DNA of 64,000 nucleotides from Euleptes europaea. Its lineage: Eukaryota; Chordata; Lepidosauria; Squamata; Sphaerodactylidae. Every line of letters starts with the position of its first letter. Positions within the stretch are counted from its first letter, which is position 1. The stretch covers positions 46,858,021-46,922,020 of the forward strand of contig NC_079320.1 of assembly GCF_029931775.1 (NCBI RefSeq), given 5' to 3'. A program made the translations under genes and the position numbers. A model generated the notes under the pieces. It ran no database searches, was not told where the DNA came from, and saw only the letters and a program-made list of their open reading frames with translations. Shown one piece after another: positions 1 through 11,416 of the stretch.

Positions 1-176
1 AAGCTAAGCAGGGTCAGCCCTGGTTAGTATTTGGATGGGAGACCACCAAGGAATACCAGGGTTGCTGTGCAGAGGAAGGCACTGGCAAACCACCTCTGAG
101 TCTCTTGCCATGAAAACCCCAAAAGGGGTCGCCATAAGTCGGCTGCAACTTGACGGCACTTTACGCACACACAATC
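1..176 (+). repeat. 5S-rRNA-derived SINE (5' end cut by window edge)
   Basis: The first ~75 bases match the 3' half of vertebrate 5S rRNA (AAGCTAAGCAGGGTC, then GGTTAGTA.TTGGATGGGAGACC). They run into a non-5S body and a tail (CGCCATAAGTCGGCTG, then CTTGACGGCACTTTA) ending in a CA-rich run. A 5S head fused to an unrelated tail is the hallmark of SINE3-type elements, so this is not a working 5S gene. A second, minus-strand copy lies at 43062-43262. Confidence 0.85.
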
Positions 177-243
177 TTGAGCTTTGCACCCAGTGCCTTG
201 TTGTGCCCCCCCTCCATGTTCTTTGACTTGGGTATAAACTAAT

Positions 244-352
244 GAGTGCAGGATATTGGCAAACCACCCTGTAAAACAAAGTCTGCCTAGAAAACGTTGG
301 GATGTGACATCACCCCATGGGTCAGGAATGAGTCAACCTTTACCTTTTTACA
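244..352 (+). repeat. tRNA-derived SINE, 3' fragment
   Basis: The stretch from 'TGGCAAACCACCCTGTAAA' through 'GATGTGACATCACCCCATGG' to 'CCTTTACCTTTTTAC' matches the 3' half of the nearly complete SINE at 51343-51629. The tRNA-like head is absent, so this is a truncated copy lying between the 5S SINE and the GUCY1B1 exon. Confidence 0.65.
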
Positions 353-672
353 GGCTATTTGTATCAACCAGTTAACAGCACCAGAAAGAAATTTGATCCA
401 GGAATCATATGGACCCAAGGATTTTTGCTTTCCTCATAGCAATTTCCCAGTTTTATTTTGCTTATTATTTTTGCAACTGGCTGGATTACTTAGACATGGG
501 ATAGAAATTATAGTCAGGCTGTTGGTGTCAACTATAGTCTATGTCAAATCCAAGGAACATGTACTTGATAAAGACATAGGCTTGTTTTGAGTCCTTCAAG
601 GTCCTGTGTGTCACCTTCTATCCTTTTCAGGTTTAACAATATCTGTGCCCTTTTGGTTATCTTTAATTGCAG

Positions 673-805
673 ATGTCTTATGACTCCTGAAAATTCAGAC
701 CCGCAATTCCACCTGGAACACAGAGGTCCTGTTTCAATGAAGGGTAAAAAAGAACCAATGCAAGTTTGGTTTTTGTCCAGAAAGTGCACAGAGACAGAGG
801 TATGA
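673..805 (+). CDS. GUCY1B1: Guanylate cyclase soluble subunit beta-1, C-terminal coding exon
   Basis: The exon follows a CTTTAATTGCAG acceptor and encodes 43 residues beginning [20 protein letters not shown] and including [12 protein letters not shown], nearly identical to the end of the catalytic domain of the beta-1 subunit of NO-receptor guanylate cyclase (GTP to cGMP, cytosolic heterodimer with alpha-1). Base 673 finishes a split Arg codon of the upstream exon, which lies outside the window. The reading frame stops at TGA (803-805) after SRKCTETEV. The known vertebrate protein has about seven more acidic/polar residues, and the end here (GAG then GTATGA at 800) also looks like a splice donor, so the true transcript may splice at 799 into a tiny last exon that I could not find. 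Gene order GUCY1B1-ASIC5-TDO2 matches other vertebrates. Confidence 0.93.
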
Positions 806-3800
806 CTAATGAAAGGGTCTGTTTAAAAAAATGCAAGGCATAAATATGAACAAATGACCGAAACCATCAGAGCTGTGTTTGTTGCAAAATGAAATGTTCC
901 CGTGAAGAAATGAGCCATTAAAAAAAAAAAAAAAAAACATTGTTGCATTAATATATTTGCTATCTTGACAGCAGATTAATGTCTGCTATTTGTCCCTGGT
1001 GTTCATGCGTTAGAAACTGGTTTTTGTGTTTCAAAATGTCCTTGAGAGAGTGCCAAGTGTTTAAATATTTACCACACTTTTCTGCCTTCCTTCTAGATTA
1101 GTACTGGTATTATACATTGTCTGTTCTTAGCTGTATCATAGAATAGGTCACTATTACTGGCTTCTGTTCAATGATGTCAGCCTTTCACACCCAGGCCATC
1201 ATTCACTGCCTTCCCTTAGTACACTTTCTGTTCAAAAAGAGTTTTCAAAATATTAGCACTTTGATTTAGTATTTAAATGCACTGTTTGTCCTAGCTCTAA
1301 TACTGAAAGCTCTTTAGCTCACATAACTGGCTCCGTGCTAATGGCTTCTTAATTAACAAAATTTATTATAGGAAAATATATTTCTCTTTTGGGTCAACAA
1401 ACAGATTTAAAGTTATAGTTCTACCAAAGGTGCAAATAATGGATTAACTTAGGCATGTTTTACATGGGCAAAGGGACTCTGGGTAAAAAAAGAAAGAAAT
1501 GTTCTTTGTTCAGTCTAGAGCTTATAAACAGCAAAACTAGGTGAGCAGGTAAACCTTGAAAAGTTATTTTTCAAAGCCAAGTTATACCTTATTGTTAAAA
1601 GGACTGCAAAATAACCCTTGTGAGGAGTAAATCAAAAGATCATTGCAAACGGGGTGGGGATTAGCCATTCCTCATCATTCAATGCATGATGGATGATTTT
1701 TGATAAATTTCTGCAGGTTATATCCTCCCTTGCCCACTGAGACGGTAATCAGAAATGACAGCCCAGAACTCACCCTTTTGTTGTCAGGGGGCTTGGGAGC
1801 GAGGGAGGGGTGGGGGTTCTTACCTGGCTCCCCCGGCAGTTTATGGTTGGAGGCAATCGTGCCCAGGGTCCAATCAGCATCAGGCCAGTTGTGGGGGGGG
1901 GGGCAAGGCTTCACTGGGTTCCTCTCCTACAAGATTTAAGGAGCTGCTGCTGGAGACCAGTAATCAGAACTGGGTCCCATTAAATTATCAGCATATATTT
2001 TATAATCGCCTGTGACAAATGAGGATGAGAAAAATGTTTGCAGCAAGTCCATGGTGGGGAAAGTTTCAGACTTAGCAGACCCTGTAAGCTGAAATGAGAA
2101 CTGTGTATTGATTCTGCACTGCTCCTGGTTTGGCCCATGAGGAATCCCAAAACATATAATATTTTAGGGAATTCTTCCCACAGTGCAATAGTGTGAGACT
2201 ACTGAAATCTGACACTAGATGAGGAACTTCCTGCTCTCTGAATCCTGACATCCTGGCTCTACAGCCCAGTTACTCTCTAGCTCATGGCTGAGGTTTGGGA
2301 CATGGGGGAGGGAAGCTGTTCATCTAGCCCAAAACCTGAAGGGTATAATATGGGAAGGGGGCACATTTTTATCTCACCTCTCTATGAGGCCTATCCCAAT
2401 ATCCTGTTTTTACCTCTCACCCCATGTCAGGATATTTCATGCTGTTAGGAGCTCTGCCCCCTTTCCAGCTTAAAAAGTGATGTGATTAATTAAGAAGCTC
2501 TCATCCTAATAAATCCTTCCGCCTGGACTCCCACTTTCATGAAAAGCTTACACTATCCTGGATTGGTAAGGAGAGGGGGGTTAATTAGGCTTAGGCAATG
2601 AGCTCCTCGAAACATGCCTCTTCATGATCTTTCTCTTGGACTCTATAAGATGTTCCAAACGCATATAGATACATTTCTCTGCGAACACTGCCTCCCTGAG
2701 CACTGCTCCAGTTGTTTTTAATACAGCGATGTTAGAATATACTTAACTTGTTATCTATGATTTCCACAAACCCAACCCCTCACTTCTCAAACCTTTTCTT
2801 GCATGCCTTCAAGGAAGTAACTCATGATGCTAACTAAGTCAAGAGAAGCCCACGAAGACAACGAACAGGGTGGAACACCATGTCTTGTCACTAACTCTGT
2901 CTGGTAGTAATTAGATGCTTCTGCTCTTGCTTCGGTACCTTTCATGTTTGCTCATGGGAAATGTTCCCAATAGTGACATTTTCTTTTAAACTGGCTGCAT
3001 TTTTTCCGTTCATTCAGCTTTTGATATTGTAATATTGCTGCTGTGGTTATCTTTCCTTTGGTCTTGCCATATTATCCAACATGAACTCAGTCAGATGTGA
3101 TCCGGTTAGCCACGTTAATGTAGTGTATACTGCCATGTGCTTCCCATGGCCTTTTCTAGTGACTAATCATCACAGTCTTTATGGTAGTGTGACTCAAAAT
3201 GGTTTCTGGACAAAAAAAAATTCCAAGTGGAGGAAAGACTCCTAAACTCAGAGCCTTGATATTTTTATGAGAGGGATTTGGCATTCTGATTTCCACTTAC
3301 TCTACTAATCCATCTGTCTACTGTTGTGAAATATTTTAGTTTGTTCTAGAAGTTAGCTTCAATGCACTGTCAGTTGCTCTTTTCCTATGTGTTGGCTGTG
3401 TGCTGATACAACATATGCATTTTCTACACAGAAAAGAAGGGTAGGTTGTATAATGTTATGTACCACTTGGAAATGTGTGCAAATTTCTGTTCTAAGTCTG
3501 ATTACATTCTCTCCCTTTTCTCCTAACTGTTTAATAGTGGTAAAGCTGATTCATGATAATATTTTGCAAGACAACTTTTTTATATCATGTATGATGATAT
3601 TATGAGGGGGCCCCTTGTGGTGGTTGTGTGTGGGAGTAGTTCCAAACAAATCCATTTGTAAACCCAGTTTTAAGTGCCAGAATATGACACAATTTTTGGA
3701 CCTTGAGACTGACCAGATTTATCCCCAAATCAGGGTGGCCTATGAAAACTCACAAGTTCTCCATTATTCTGGACAATGTTATACTGTACAGAGATGATGG

Positions 3801-4530
3801 CAAAGGTTTCCTGGCATGGACGGGTCGTTCCCTTCCCTCAATTGTACATACAGAACTACATGCGACACCTTGATCAAATCTTTGGATGAATGTGTGGGGA
3901 CTGGGGAGGCAGGATTCAGTCCTTCTTCCCCTCTACATTCACACTTTCCCAGGATTCAAACAGAACTGCCTGAGCCATGCCAAAAAAAACTTTAAGTTGT
4001 TCTAATTTTCAAAAATATCCTTGATTTGTTGCTTGAAACGGGGGGGGGGGAGGATCTGAGTATATTAAGACCCTTGATTATTCGGATTCATCCTGTGTCC
4101 TTCTGTGTTGACTTGTGTCAGTATGACTGCCATGTAAACAATGTTCATATTTTTATGAACTTCTGGTTATCTGTCTTGAGCTCTAGATTTGTCAAGACTG
4201 ATGAGTTTGTTTTAGATGAATTGTATGAATAATGTCTCTTATTAGTTTATTGTTATAAGTAACCCTTTGTCTTTATAAGAAACCACTGTGCACATGTATA
4301 AATATATATGTACATATAAATGTTATGTATAAATAGTCGTAACCAGTATATATATAATCAACACAAAATATATGTATAAATGTCTTATGTTATTGTGTAC
4401 GAAAGATTTTAAATTATGGGCTTTCCCCACTGATCTCTGGAAGGTTTTTTTTTTAAATTTTCAGTGAAAAAATATGTTAATATTGGACCTGATATAATAA
4501 ATATACATTATCCCCAATCTTATGAATACA
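806..4530. other. Unique sequence downstream of GUCY1B1 (probable long 3' UTR or last intron)
   Basis: About 3.7 kb with almost no recognisable repeats, AT-rich, with simple runs only (poly-A near 920, poly-G near 1890 and 4040). No convincing reading frame. An AATAAA lies near 4497 and would be a reasonable poly(A) signal if this is GUCY1B1 3' UTR; that is inference from position. It could instead contain a last intron. Confidence 0.4.
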
Positions 4531-6859
4531 GTCTGTCTTATTTATGTATTTTGTAAGCCATGTCTTGATCTCAAATTCAGTGTAAGTATGCAGACTTCCC
4601 ACTTGCTGAAAAAGACAGATCTAATTTTTTGGTTGATGGTCTCGCAACAATGGGACTCTGTAGTTCAATAACCCAAGCATCCTTAGAGAACCAGATCCTC
4701 ATATAGTACATCTGTAACATATACCATATTCATTTTGTTTCAGCTGTGTTTTGGATGTTCTATAGAAGTAGTAAGGATGGGACTTCAAGTGGTGCACGTC
4801 TGCCGTTTGTGTGTGTGTGTAAACGTACACACATTGTCCTTTTTATTACAAAGGGAACACAATATTTTCCTACAATCAGTTGCATGTGTAGAAGGGGCTT
4901 CTGTAATAGCTGACCCAGCACAATACATCCCATGAAATTCTGCCGTCTGAAATTCTGCACCAGTGCAGCAGCGTTGGGATGTGCCGGAAACAGACACCAT
5001 TACCAAGAAATGATCAAAGCTACAGAAATTTGTGGATGACGAAGAAAGGGAATACTGGGGTCAGGATGCAGAAAGGCTCAGGCAGGCATTGTCCAAAAAG
5101 GTTTCAGACAATATAATGGCATCAATCTTAGCGCAGCTCCTGCAGTCATGGAGTTATTTTGAAAGAGGATTGGCTAGAGGCCTAATTTTGAACTCTCTTC
5201 TTTATATGAGTCAAACCAGGACATCAACAAAGCAGCTTGGTGCCTAGTAGTTTAGCTTAATGGGTTGCTAACTGGATCATCATGTCACCATCTGAATTAC
5301 TGATTTGTTCTATTCTAGTCACATGAAGCATCTAACTGATGTTCATAGCTTGGGTTGTATAAACACTGGAGCAATAGAAGTAGTTACCTAGTGAAGCATA
5401 AATATGGCACTCTAGTGTTTGGTAGGGGATCCTCTTTTCCAATTTCAACAAATTTTCAGTTGTCTACACAGTAACATTTAATGCTGACGGTCTGTCCATC
5501 TGTCTAAAAGATGGACGGTCTGTCCATCTGTTTATATCCCATTTCTTAGCTGTAGACTTCTAAGGCAGGTTCCAGATAAAATCGCAATGCAGTAAAGCAA
5601 TATAAAATATATATTAACAACAATAAAAGCCAGCTCACAGCAATGGAAGAAAATTAACCAAAGACTTGGGCCCCCCAAAAGTCTGAAGATGAAGAAAAGA
5701 TGAATTGCTGTGTCAACAACTGTGTGGGGGAGGGGGTGTATTCCATAGATGATGCGCCCAAGATGAAAATAATTGCCACTGGCTGATAGCTGTTTACTCC
5801 AATAAGAGCTTGTTCAAATGGGGGGGGGGTTCACAGTTGATTTCTTCAAGGTACTAGACCCACCCTCATCCCTTAAGAAAGCTTTAATTACCTTCTAGAC
5901 CCATCCAAGAAGCCTCCCTAGCTGTGAGAAGCCCAAAGTAGCAAAGACCAAGTATTGATTATGGTGGGATTCACTTCTCTAACATGCCCATGTTCTCAGA
6001 CCATGCTGCCTACATCTCAAACAAGTAACTGCAACTAGCCTATGTTCTGTTAAAATCTTGATGTTGGTGTCCTACCTCAGCAAGATCTACATCCTGACAT
6101 ATAATTAGCATCATTCATGAAATGCCTGGCATATAAGTCAATGGCAAGACTTGCCTAAGGGCTTCACTGAAACATAGTATTTTGTAGTTATATGGTGGTG
6201 TGTGTGTGTGTGTGCACGCAGGCATCTTTGTTACTTCAGGATATACAAGCCTTCAGCAATTATTTGCATTTTGACACCAAGCAGCTATATTTAGAAAATG
6301 CAGCCTGACACCCAAAACTGCTAATATCATTTCCCCTGCAAGTTTGTTCTGAAAAGGTCATATCCTTCCTTCACTTGAGACTGTTCTGTGAAAAACCACA
6401 TGGAACCATCTGTTGGAGCTGATTGTGTGAAGGCAGATGTAGAGCAATGAAGATGATTGCTGCACATATTACTGGTATGGCCAGACCCTCCGCCTCAGTT
6501 CAACGTCCATTTCTCAAGAAGAATGTTATCTTCTGTGCATTCCCATAATTAATAAGCTCTTGGTGTCAGGGCAATACTGCTAGGCACTGTTTTTCCAAAA
6601 AAAAAAATTAAAAACCCAAACAGATTTTGGAAAAGTCATGCTGGCTTTTATCAGCTTGAAGTCTGGCAGGCCTGTTTGTAGTGTCAGTTTTACCCGTGAT
6701 GTTGACGTACCTACTTCTTATATTGTTTTAGTGCCTTGAAAACTTGCTGTGAAAAATACATCCCTCCCAGTCTTAAGTGGCGAGCCACTTTCTGGATGAC
6801 ATGGACTGGCCTTTCCCCATTTAATCCTTAAAGGTCCCAGAAATGGAAAACAGCAAGGC
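4531..6859. other. Intergenic sequence, mostly unassigned
   Basis: Contains a 71-codon open stretch (5032-5247), a GGTCTGTCCATCTGT short repeat near 5510, a LINE-3'-end-like stretch near 5540-5640 and a (TG)n run near 6195. Nothing else could be named. Confidence 0.3.
5032..5247 (+). other. 71-codon open stretch of unknown origin
   Basis: The frame (VDDEEREYWGQDAERLRQAL..., the first codon being GTG) has a protein-like composition and is preceded by CTACAG, which could be a splice acceptor. The E-R-E-Y-W-G-Q-D pattern faintly recalls MHC class I alpha-1 sequences, but no full domain, cysteine pair or neighbouring exon was found. It may be a chance frame or an old gene fragment. Confidence 0.15.
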
Positions 6860-6867
6860 CTGCAGGT

Positions 6868-8610
6868 TAGGGCTGTCAAAAAAAAAAAAAAAATTCGGTA
6901 CAGTTCGGATTCGGCCGAATTTGGCCCTTGTGGGTTCGGTACGTGCCGAAGTCCGAACTCCCCCACTTCGGATCCGTTCAATTCGACGGGAATTCAAAGT
7001 TCGGAAACAAATTCGGCCGAATAAAGCCATTAAAAACACAACCGTGCCTTTCCGCGGCTCTGGGGGGGGGGCATTTTTGGGCTTAGAGGTCCCAAACTTT
7101 TGGCAGAGCTTCAAAGGACGTTTATTGAAAGACTCCCCAAGTTTTGTAAAGATTGGGTCAGGGGGGGCTGAGATATGGGCCCTGAAAGGGGTCCCCCCAC
7201 CCTTAATGTTGTGCATCTCTCAGCAGAGCTTGCCGCTCACGCACAAAGCTCCCAGCCCGACAACAGCGGAGAAATTAGCAAAACAACTGCAAACACAACC
7301 TTGTTAAACAACACCTTTGCAACACACAACTGAAACCTCCCCCCTCAAACCAGGGAGCGAGAGACTCGAGGGGGAACACACACCCCAGGCAGAACCGACG
7401 AAAGCCCCCTTTGGCTTCCCCCCCACCCACAGAAACTGCTCCCTCCCCACACACACACAGACTCTGCTTTCCCCACACACACACACACACATACACAGGA
7501 GAAAAGTTATAGATTAAAGCCCCCAAAGGGGTCTTACTGTGGCTGTCTTCTGTTCCAGCAGGACGGGCTGTAATCCAAGATGATTCCAATTAGGCACGGA
7601 ACGTTTTGCTCTGGAGAGATGCACACAGGATCGGATCGGCTGCCCCATTCATCCCAATAGGGGAAAGGGGAAAGCCCATATCTCGGGACCCCCTGACCCA
7701 ATGTTCACAAAACTTGGGGGGTTCCTTAAGAAGCTTAATCTAAAGTTCCAGTGAAAGTTTTGTGTCTGCACCCCCAAAAATGAGCCCCCTGCAGCCATGG
7801 AAAGAGAAAAGGGGGGAGGCGATATTTCTGCCCCCACTGAACCCATCTTTACAAAACTTGGGTAGTATCTTAAGAATAATTCACTGAAGCTATGCTAAAC
7901 GTTTGGGGGCTATATCCCCAAAAAAGCGCCCCCTGCAGCCACATAAATGGAAAAGGGGGGGAGGGAAAAGGGGGAGAGCCCATATCTCGAGACCCCCTGA
8001 CCCAATGTTTACAAAACTTGGGGGGTATCTTAAGAACACTGGTCTGAAACTCCGCTCAAAGTTTGGGATTTGTACCCCCAAAAATGCGCCCCCTGCAGCC
8101 ATGGAAAGAAAAAGGGGGGAGCCCATATCTCGGGACCCCCTGACCCAATGTTTACAAAACTTGGGGGGTACCTTAAGAAGCTTCATCTGAAGTTTCAGTG
8201 AAAGTTTTGTGTGTGCACCCCAAAAAATGCGCCCCCTGCAGCCACAGAAAGGAGCGAATGTGCACAAGCACCCCCCCACACACACACGAGGATTTCGCTC
8301 TCTCTCTCTCTCTCCCTGGCCGGGCCGCACATCAGCTGATTCCTCCAGTACTCAATCCTGACTGATTGGCCAGAAGAAGACCCAGCTTGCCCACCGATTG
8401 GCCGGGGGAGGAGAATGCTGCTTACTGACGGTTATGCTGCTTACTGACAGCCGAATTGGCCGAATTTATTCGCGAACTCCCGAACTCGCTGAATTCGGGC
8501 CCCCCGGTTGCCCGCCAGTTTTGAGTTCGGATCCGTCCGAACAGAAAAGCAACGAATCAGGGGGAATTCGGTTGATTTTCAGTTCGGACCGAACCGAATT
8601 GACAGCCCTA
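6868..8610 (+). mobile_element. Non-autonomous hAT-type DNA transposon with internal tandem units (1.74 kb)
   Basis: The element begins TAGGGCTGTCAA and ends TTGACAGCCCTA, a terminal inverted repeat, and is flanked by an exact 8-bp target-site duplication CTGCAGGT (6860-6867 and 8611-8618); 8-bp duplications are typical of hAT. Both ends are rich in TTCGG/CCGAA motifs. The interior has no transposase, but holds about four direct copies of a ~150-bp unit, one inverted copy (7065-7192), CA-rich microsatellite and a GA run. A second full copy of the family lies in the opposite orientation at 21055-23024. Many open frames here are by-products of the low-complexity sequence. Confidence 0.9.
7675..8245 (-). 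repeat. Internal tandem units of the hAT element (about 4 x 150 bp)
   Basis: Units starting near 7675, 7822, 7978 and 8122 each carry a 'CCCATATCTCGGGACC'-like start, 'ACAAAACTTGGGGGGT', a 'CTTAAGAA' site, a 'GTACCCCCAAAAATG'-like stretch and 'CCCCTGCAGCCA'. One more unit lies inverted at 7065-7192. The same set of units recurs in the sister element (21420-21990 plus an inverted one near 22712-22850). Confidence 0.85.
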
Positions 8611-8734
8611 CTGCAGGTTACTAGTTGGAAATGTCACATCATACAAGCCATCTGCGTCACAGAAATGTAAGTGAGTGCTGTCTAGAATTTGCTGTCACCT
8701 GGGTGGGAGATGCCTGGAAGGAGCGGGTATTTTC

Positions 8735-8817
8735 AGGAAAGAAAATACCAAGACCACGGTCACACAGCCCGGATAACCTACAAGAACCAATGAACTCTGA
8801 CCGTGAAAGCCTTCGAC
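8735..8817 (+). mobile_element. 5'-truncated copy of the hammerhead-bearing retroelement family
   Basis: Starts AGGAAAGAAAATACC and runs through 'CACAGCCCGGATAACCTACA' to 'GAAAGCCTTCGACA', matching the downstream part of the element at 34958-35114. It starts at the exact base that follows the predicted hammerhead cleavage point in that copy (after GUC, before AGGA). Confidence 0.75.
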
Positions 8818-8915
8818 AATATTTTATTTTGTATGTTTCACATTTGAATTTGTAAGCTACCTTGAGCCAGGGAGAAAGGTGGGGTATAAATATGTAAATA
8901 AATAAATAAGCAAGC
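8818..8915 (+). repeat. LINE 3' end (CR1/L2 type)
   Basis: The stretch 'TGTAAGCTACCTTGAGCC' followed by 'GGTGGGGTATAAATATG' and AAATA tandem copies is the usual 3' end of reptile CR1/L2-like LINEs. No coding part is attached. Confidence 0.6.
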
Positions 8916-9030
8916 CTTGAACATTCTTAGTGCCAAAGCGAATGGTTAAGGTACAAATGTAACAAATGCCTCATTAATAGAAGTTGTTGCTTCCTGAAAG
9001 GGGTCATCTTATTGTTCACACTTGTGATTG

Positions 9031-9465
9031 TGTGAGAGTTCCCCCCTCTCTGAGTCTATTTCTCCAAATCAATTGCTCAGGCGTTGATACGGAAACAACA
9101 GATTTATTGAAGACATCAGGAGATGAGACAGGCACAGGTAGAAAGTTGCAAGTGAGGGGCTTATCGGGTTTACAGAATATATTGACTCCAGGGCACAGGG
9201 GCACTGGGGTTCACACTTATTGTTATGGGAAGTTACAAGCTTGGCATAATACAAAACATCAAACGAGTCCCAGGAAGTCTGCTGAAGCTATCACACTTCC
9301 AAGGCCGCATCGGCCTGAGGGAGTACTGGCAGGAAGAACAGCGGGGGGGGGGAGATACATGGGGCAATCAGGCCAGGCGCCTGGGACCAGAAGGTGTGAA
9401 CTGCTTTTACGAGTTCACTGATAACAAAGCAGGTGATGGAAAGCAGAGGCACAGAGACCCTCACA
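9031..9465 (-). mobile_element. Solo LTR of an endogenous retrovirus-like element
   Basis: A 435-bp unit with ends TGTGAGAG and CCTCACA (TG...CA), flanked by a 5-bp duplication GATTG (9026-9030 and 9466-9470). On the minus strand an AATAAA lies about 70-80 bp before the end, as in an R-U5 layout. No internal coding region accompanies it, so it is a fossil left by LTR recombination. Class is not certain. Confidence 0.7.
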
Positions 9466-9470
9466 GATTG

Positions 9471-11196
9471 TGAATAATAAACTTTTCTAAGTGCTATAAT
9501 TCCTAATATTTATGATGCATTATCCAGCCATTGTTATTCTCCTCCTCTTCCTCCACCTCCTCTTTCTCCATAGCCTTGGAATGGCAGAAAGATATAACAA
9601 TTGTGTTCCTGATCTGTATTTCAGAAGCTGCCTGTGTTCTGACTGAAACCCAGCAGCATTGACCACAGTAGAGTAGGCCAATGCTCATGATATCAGTTCA
9701 ACAGATCATGTTCCACATATACTTTAGAGAGATATGAAACATCTGTTTCCTGCTTGCTAGAGGTATGAGTGGTTTCTATTGCATTCCCTGTCTCCTTCTC
9801 CTCTTCCTGCCTCCTTGCTCTCTCTGTAAGTGTGTCTCCTGGCAAGGAGAGTGGTATAATCTGGCATTCTAAACTGAACATAAAATATTTTAAGATCCAA
9901 ATCAAAACAGTGAAAATGTCATCCTCCCTCAAACAATGAGTTCCTATAAGTGTTACCTAATGCTCTTATAAACATTTCCAGTGAAATCTGAATCATGGAA
10001 ATGTTTTTCACCCATGTGGTTCAAATGAATATCATAACAGGAAAAATGGTGTTTACAATTAGCACGATTCCTACCAAATGTGGGAATATGGTTAGAAACT
10101 TGTATGGGTATAGAAATAAAAAAAAAGGGGGAGAGTGCCATTTTAAGTAGAGCTATACTCTTTCAAGTCCTCTGAAGGGCTTAGAAGGGTGTAATGGTAC
10201 TTAGAATGGCAGTGTATTTGTATTTTTTTAAACAATCCCTTAAACTCAAAGCACAAAGAGTTTCATATCAGGCAGACTTCTAGAAGGGATGCCATTGTTC
10301 TACCTCCTGTCCATTTCTGTGGGTCTGGAGAGTATTTATCCTCCAATTGTGTCTGGGGTGAAGCCACCCTTGTGCCTCAGGTGCAAAATATATTAAGACC
10401 ACACCTGGGAAGAAAGGACAACATACCATTGATATATGGTTCCATTTAAATTTAGTTCAGTTCATTCAGGGACCGTGTACTTTCTCTTGATACCTAATTT
10501 GGAAGGATCAGGCTCCAGCACACCCACCAGAACTTGCAAAACATTCATATAGTAACCAATAATTATCAATAAATATTATTTTAAAATATTAGTATTTAGC
10601 ATTAGTCAGGCACTTTTATGTACTGTTAAAGTACTACTAATGAACATTAAATATTGTGTACATGCATCAGTGATCTGCATCCAAGAACAAATGAGGATCC
10701 TAGTCTTTGGCCAGGAGGTTCAATCCTGAAAAGGATTACACACTTCCAAGATTTGAAATCACTAAAAGGACAATAGCGGGAGTAAGTTCTTTCAGCTGGA
10801 AAACCTATCTTCAGTCACAACAGTACTGCTCTCAGTTTTATGTGGAACATTTATATGCTGCCTTTCTATCAGTGTTAGCATGCAAGGTGGCATACCATGC
10901 TACACAATGTTTAAAACCAACTAACTAACCAACAAAAACCCTGGGTTTTTGTTTGTTTGTTTTTAATAAGCCAGAGCTGCTCCTCTGACTCTTTGCAGCA
11001 CTGGTGAAAGATCTGGGTGGGACAAAACTAGCCAAAGTCCTGACACCAATCCCCAGATGATCCTGCTGTGCTGCTCCTGATAGATTCTCTAGGGAGGCAG
11101 TGCATTGGGCGGACATAATCTTCCCCCCAGAAAGAGTTGCTAAGCAACCTCAGCAATGGACGTCACTAGTGGGGGCTCCTCTTCAAGGCTCTAGTA
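9471..11196. other. Intergenic sequence without a recognised gene
   Basis: Mostly unique AT-rich DNA. A CTC-rich stretch lies near 9540-9570, and a LINE-3'-end-like remnant (antisense) near 10840-10930. No frame resembling a protein was found. Confidence 0.3.
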
Positions 11197-11416
11197 CTTA
11201 AAACCACTCCAAATGCCCCAAAAAGTGGGTGGAGGAACACAGCTGGCAAAAGTTGTCTTGTCTGTCCAGGGATGGTGCTGCTGCCCTGCAGGGGATCTCA
11301 AATTTTCAAAAATCACTTTAATTCTAATCCTTTTAAATTATCAAGATTCCTTTTTCCTGATTTCCTGTTTCCTCATTTTGGAAAGTTTTGTGATACTTTT
11401 GAACAATCTCAGAGGA
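11197..11416 (+). repeat. Dispersed repeat, copy 1 of an inverted pair
   Basis: From 'CTTAAAACCACTCCAAATG' through 'GTCCAGGGATGGTGCTGCTG' to 'CAATCTCAGAGGA' this is the reverse complement, with small changes, of 13888-14108. The two copies are 2.5 kb apart. I do not recognise the family. Confidence 0.75.

Noticed and set aside
1-75. 5S rRNA gene
   Set aside because: Fused to a SINE body and tail, like 43062-43262; only the SINE reading explains the whole unit.
5032-5247. MHC class I alpha-1 exon
   Set aside because: Only a short E-R-E-Y-W pattern agrees; there are no conserved neighbours, and the MHC is not expected next to GUCY1B1.
6843-8330. Several 65-154-codon frames on both strands
   Set aside because: All fall in the tandem units and microsatellites of the hAT element and change frame between units.
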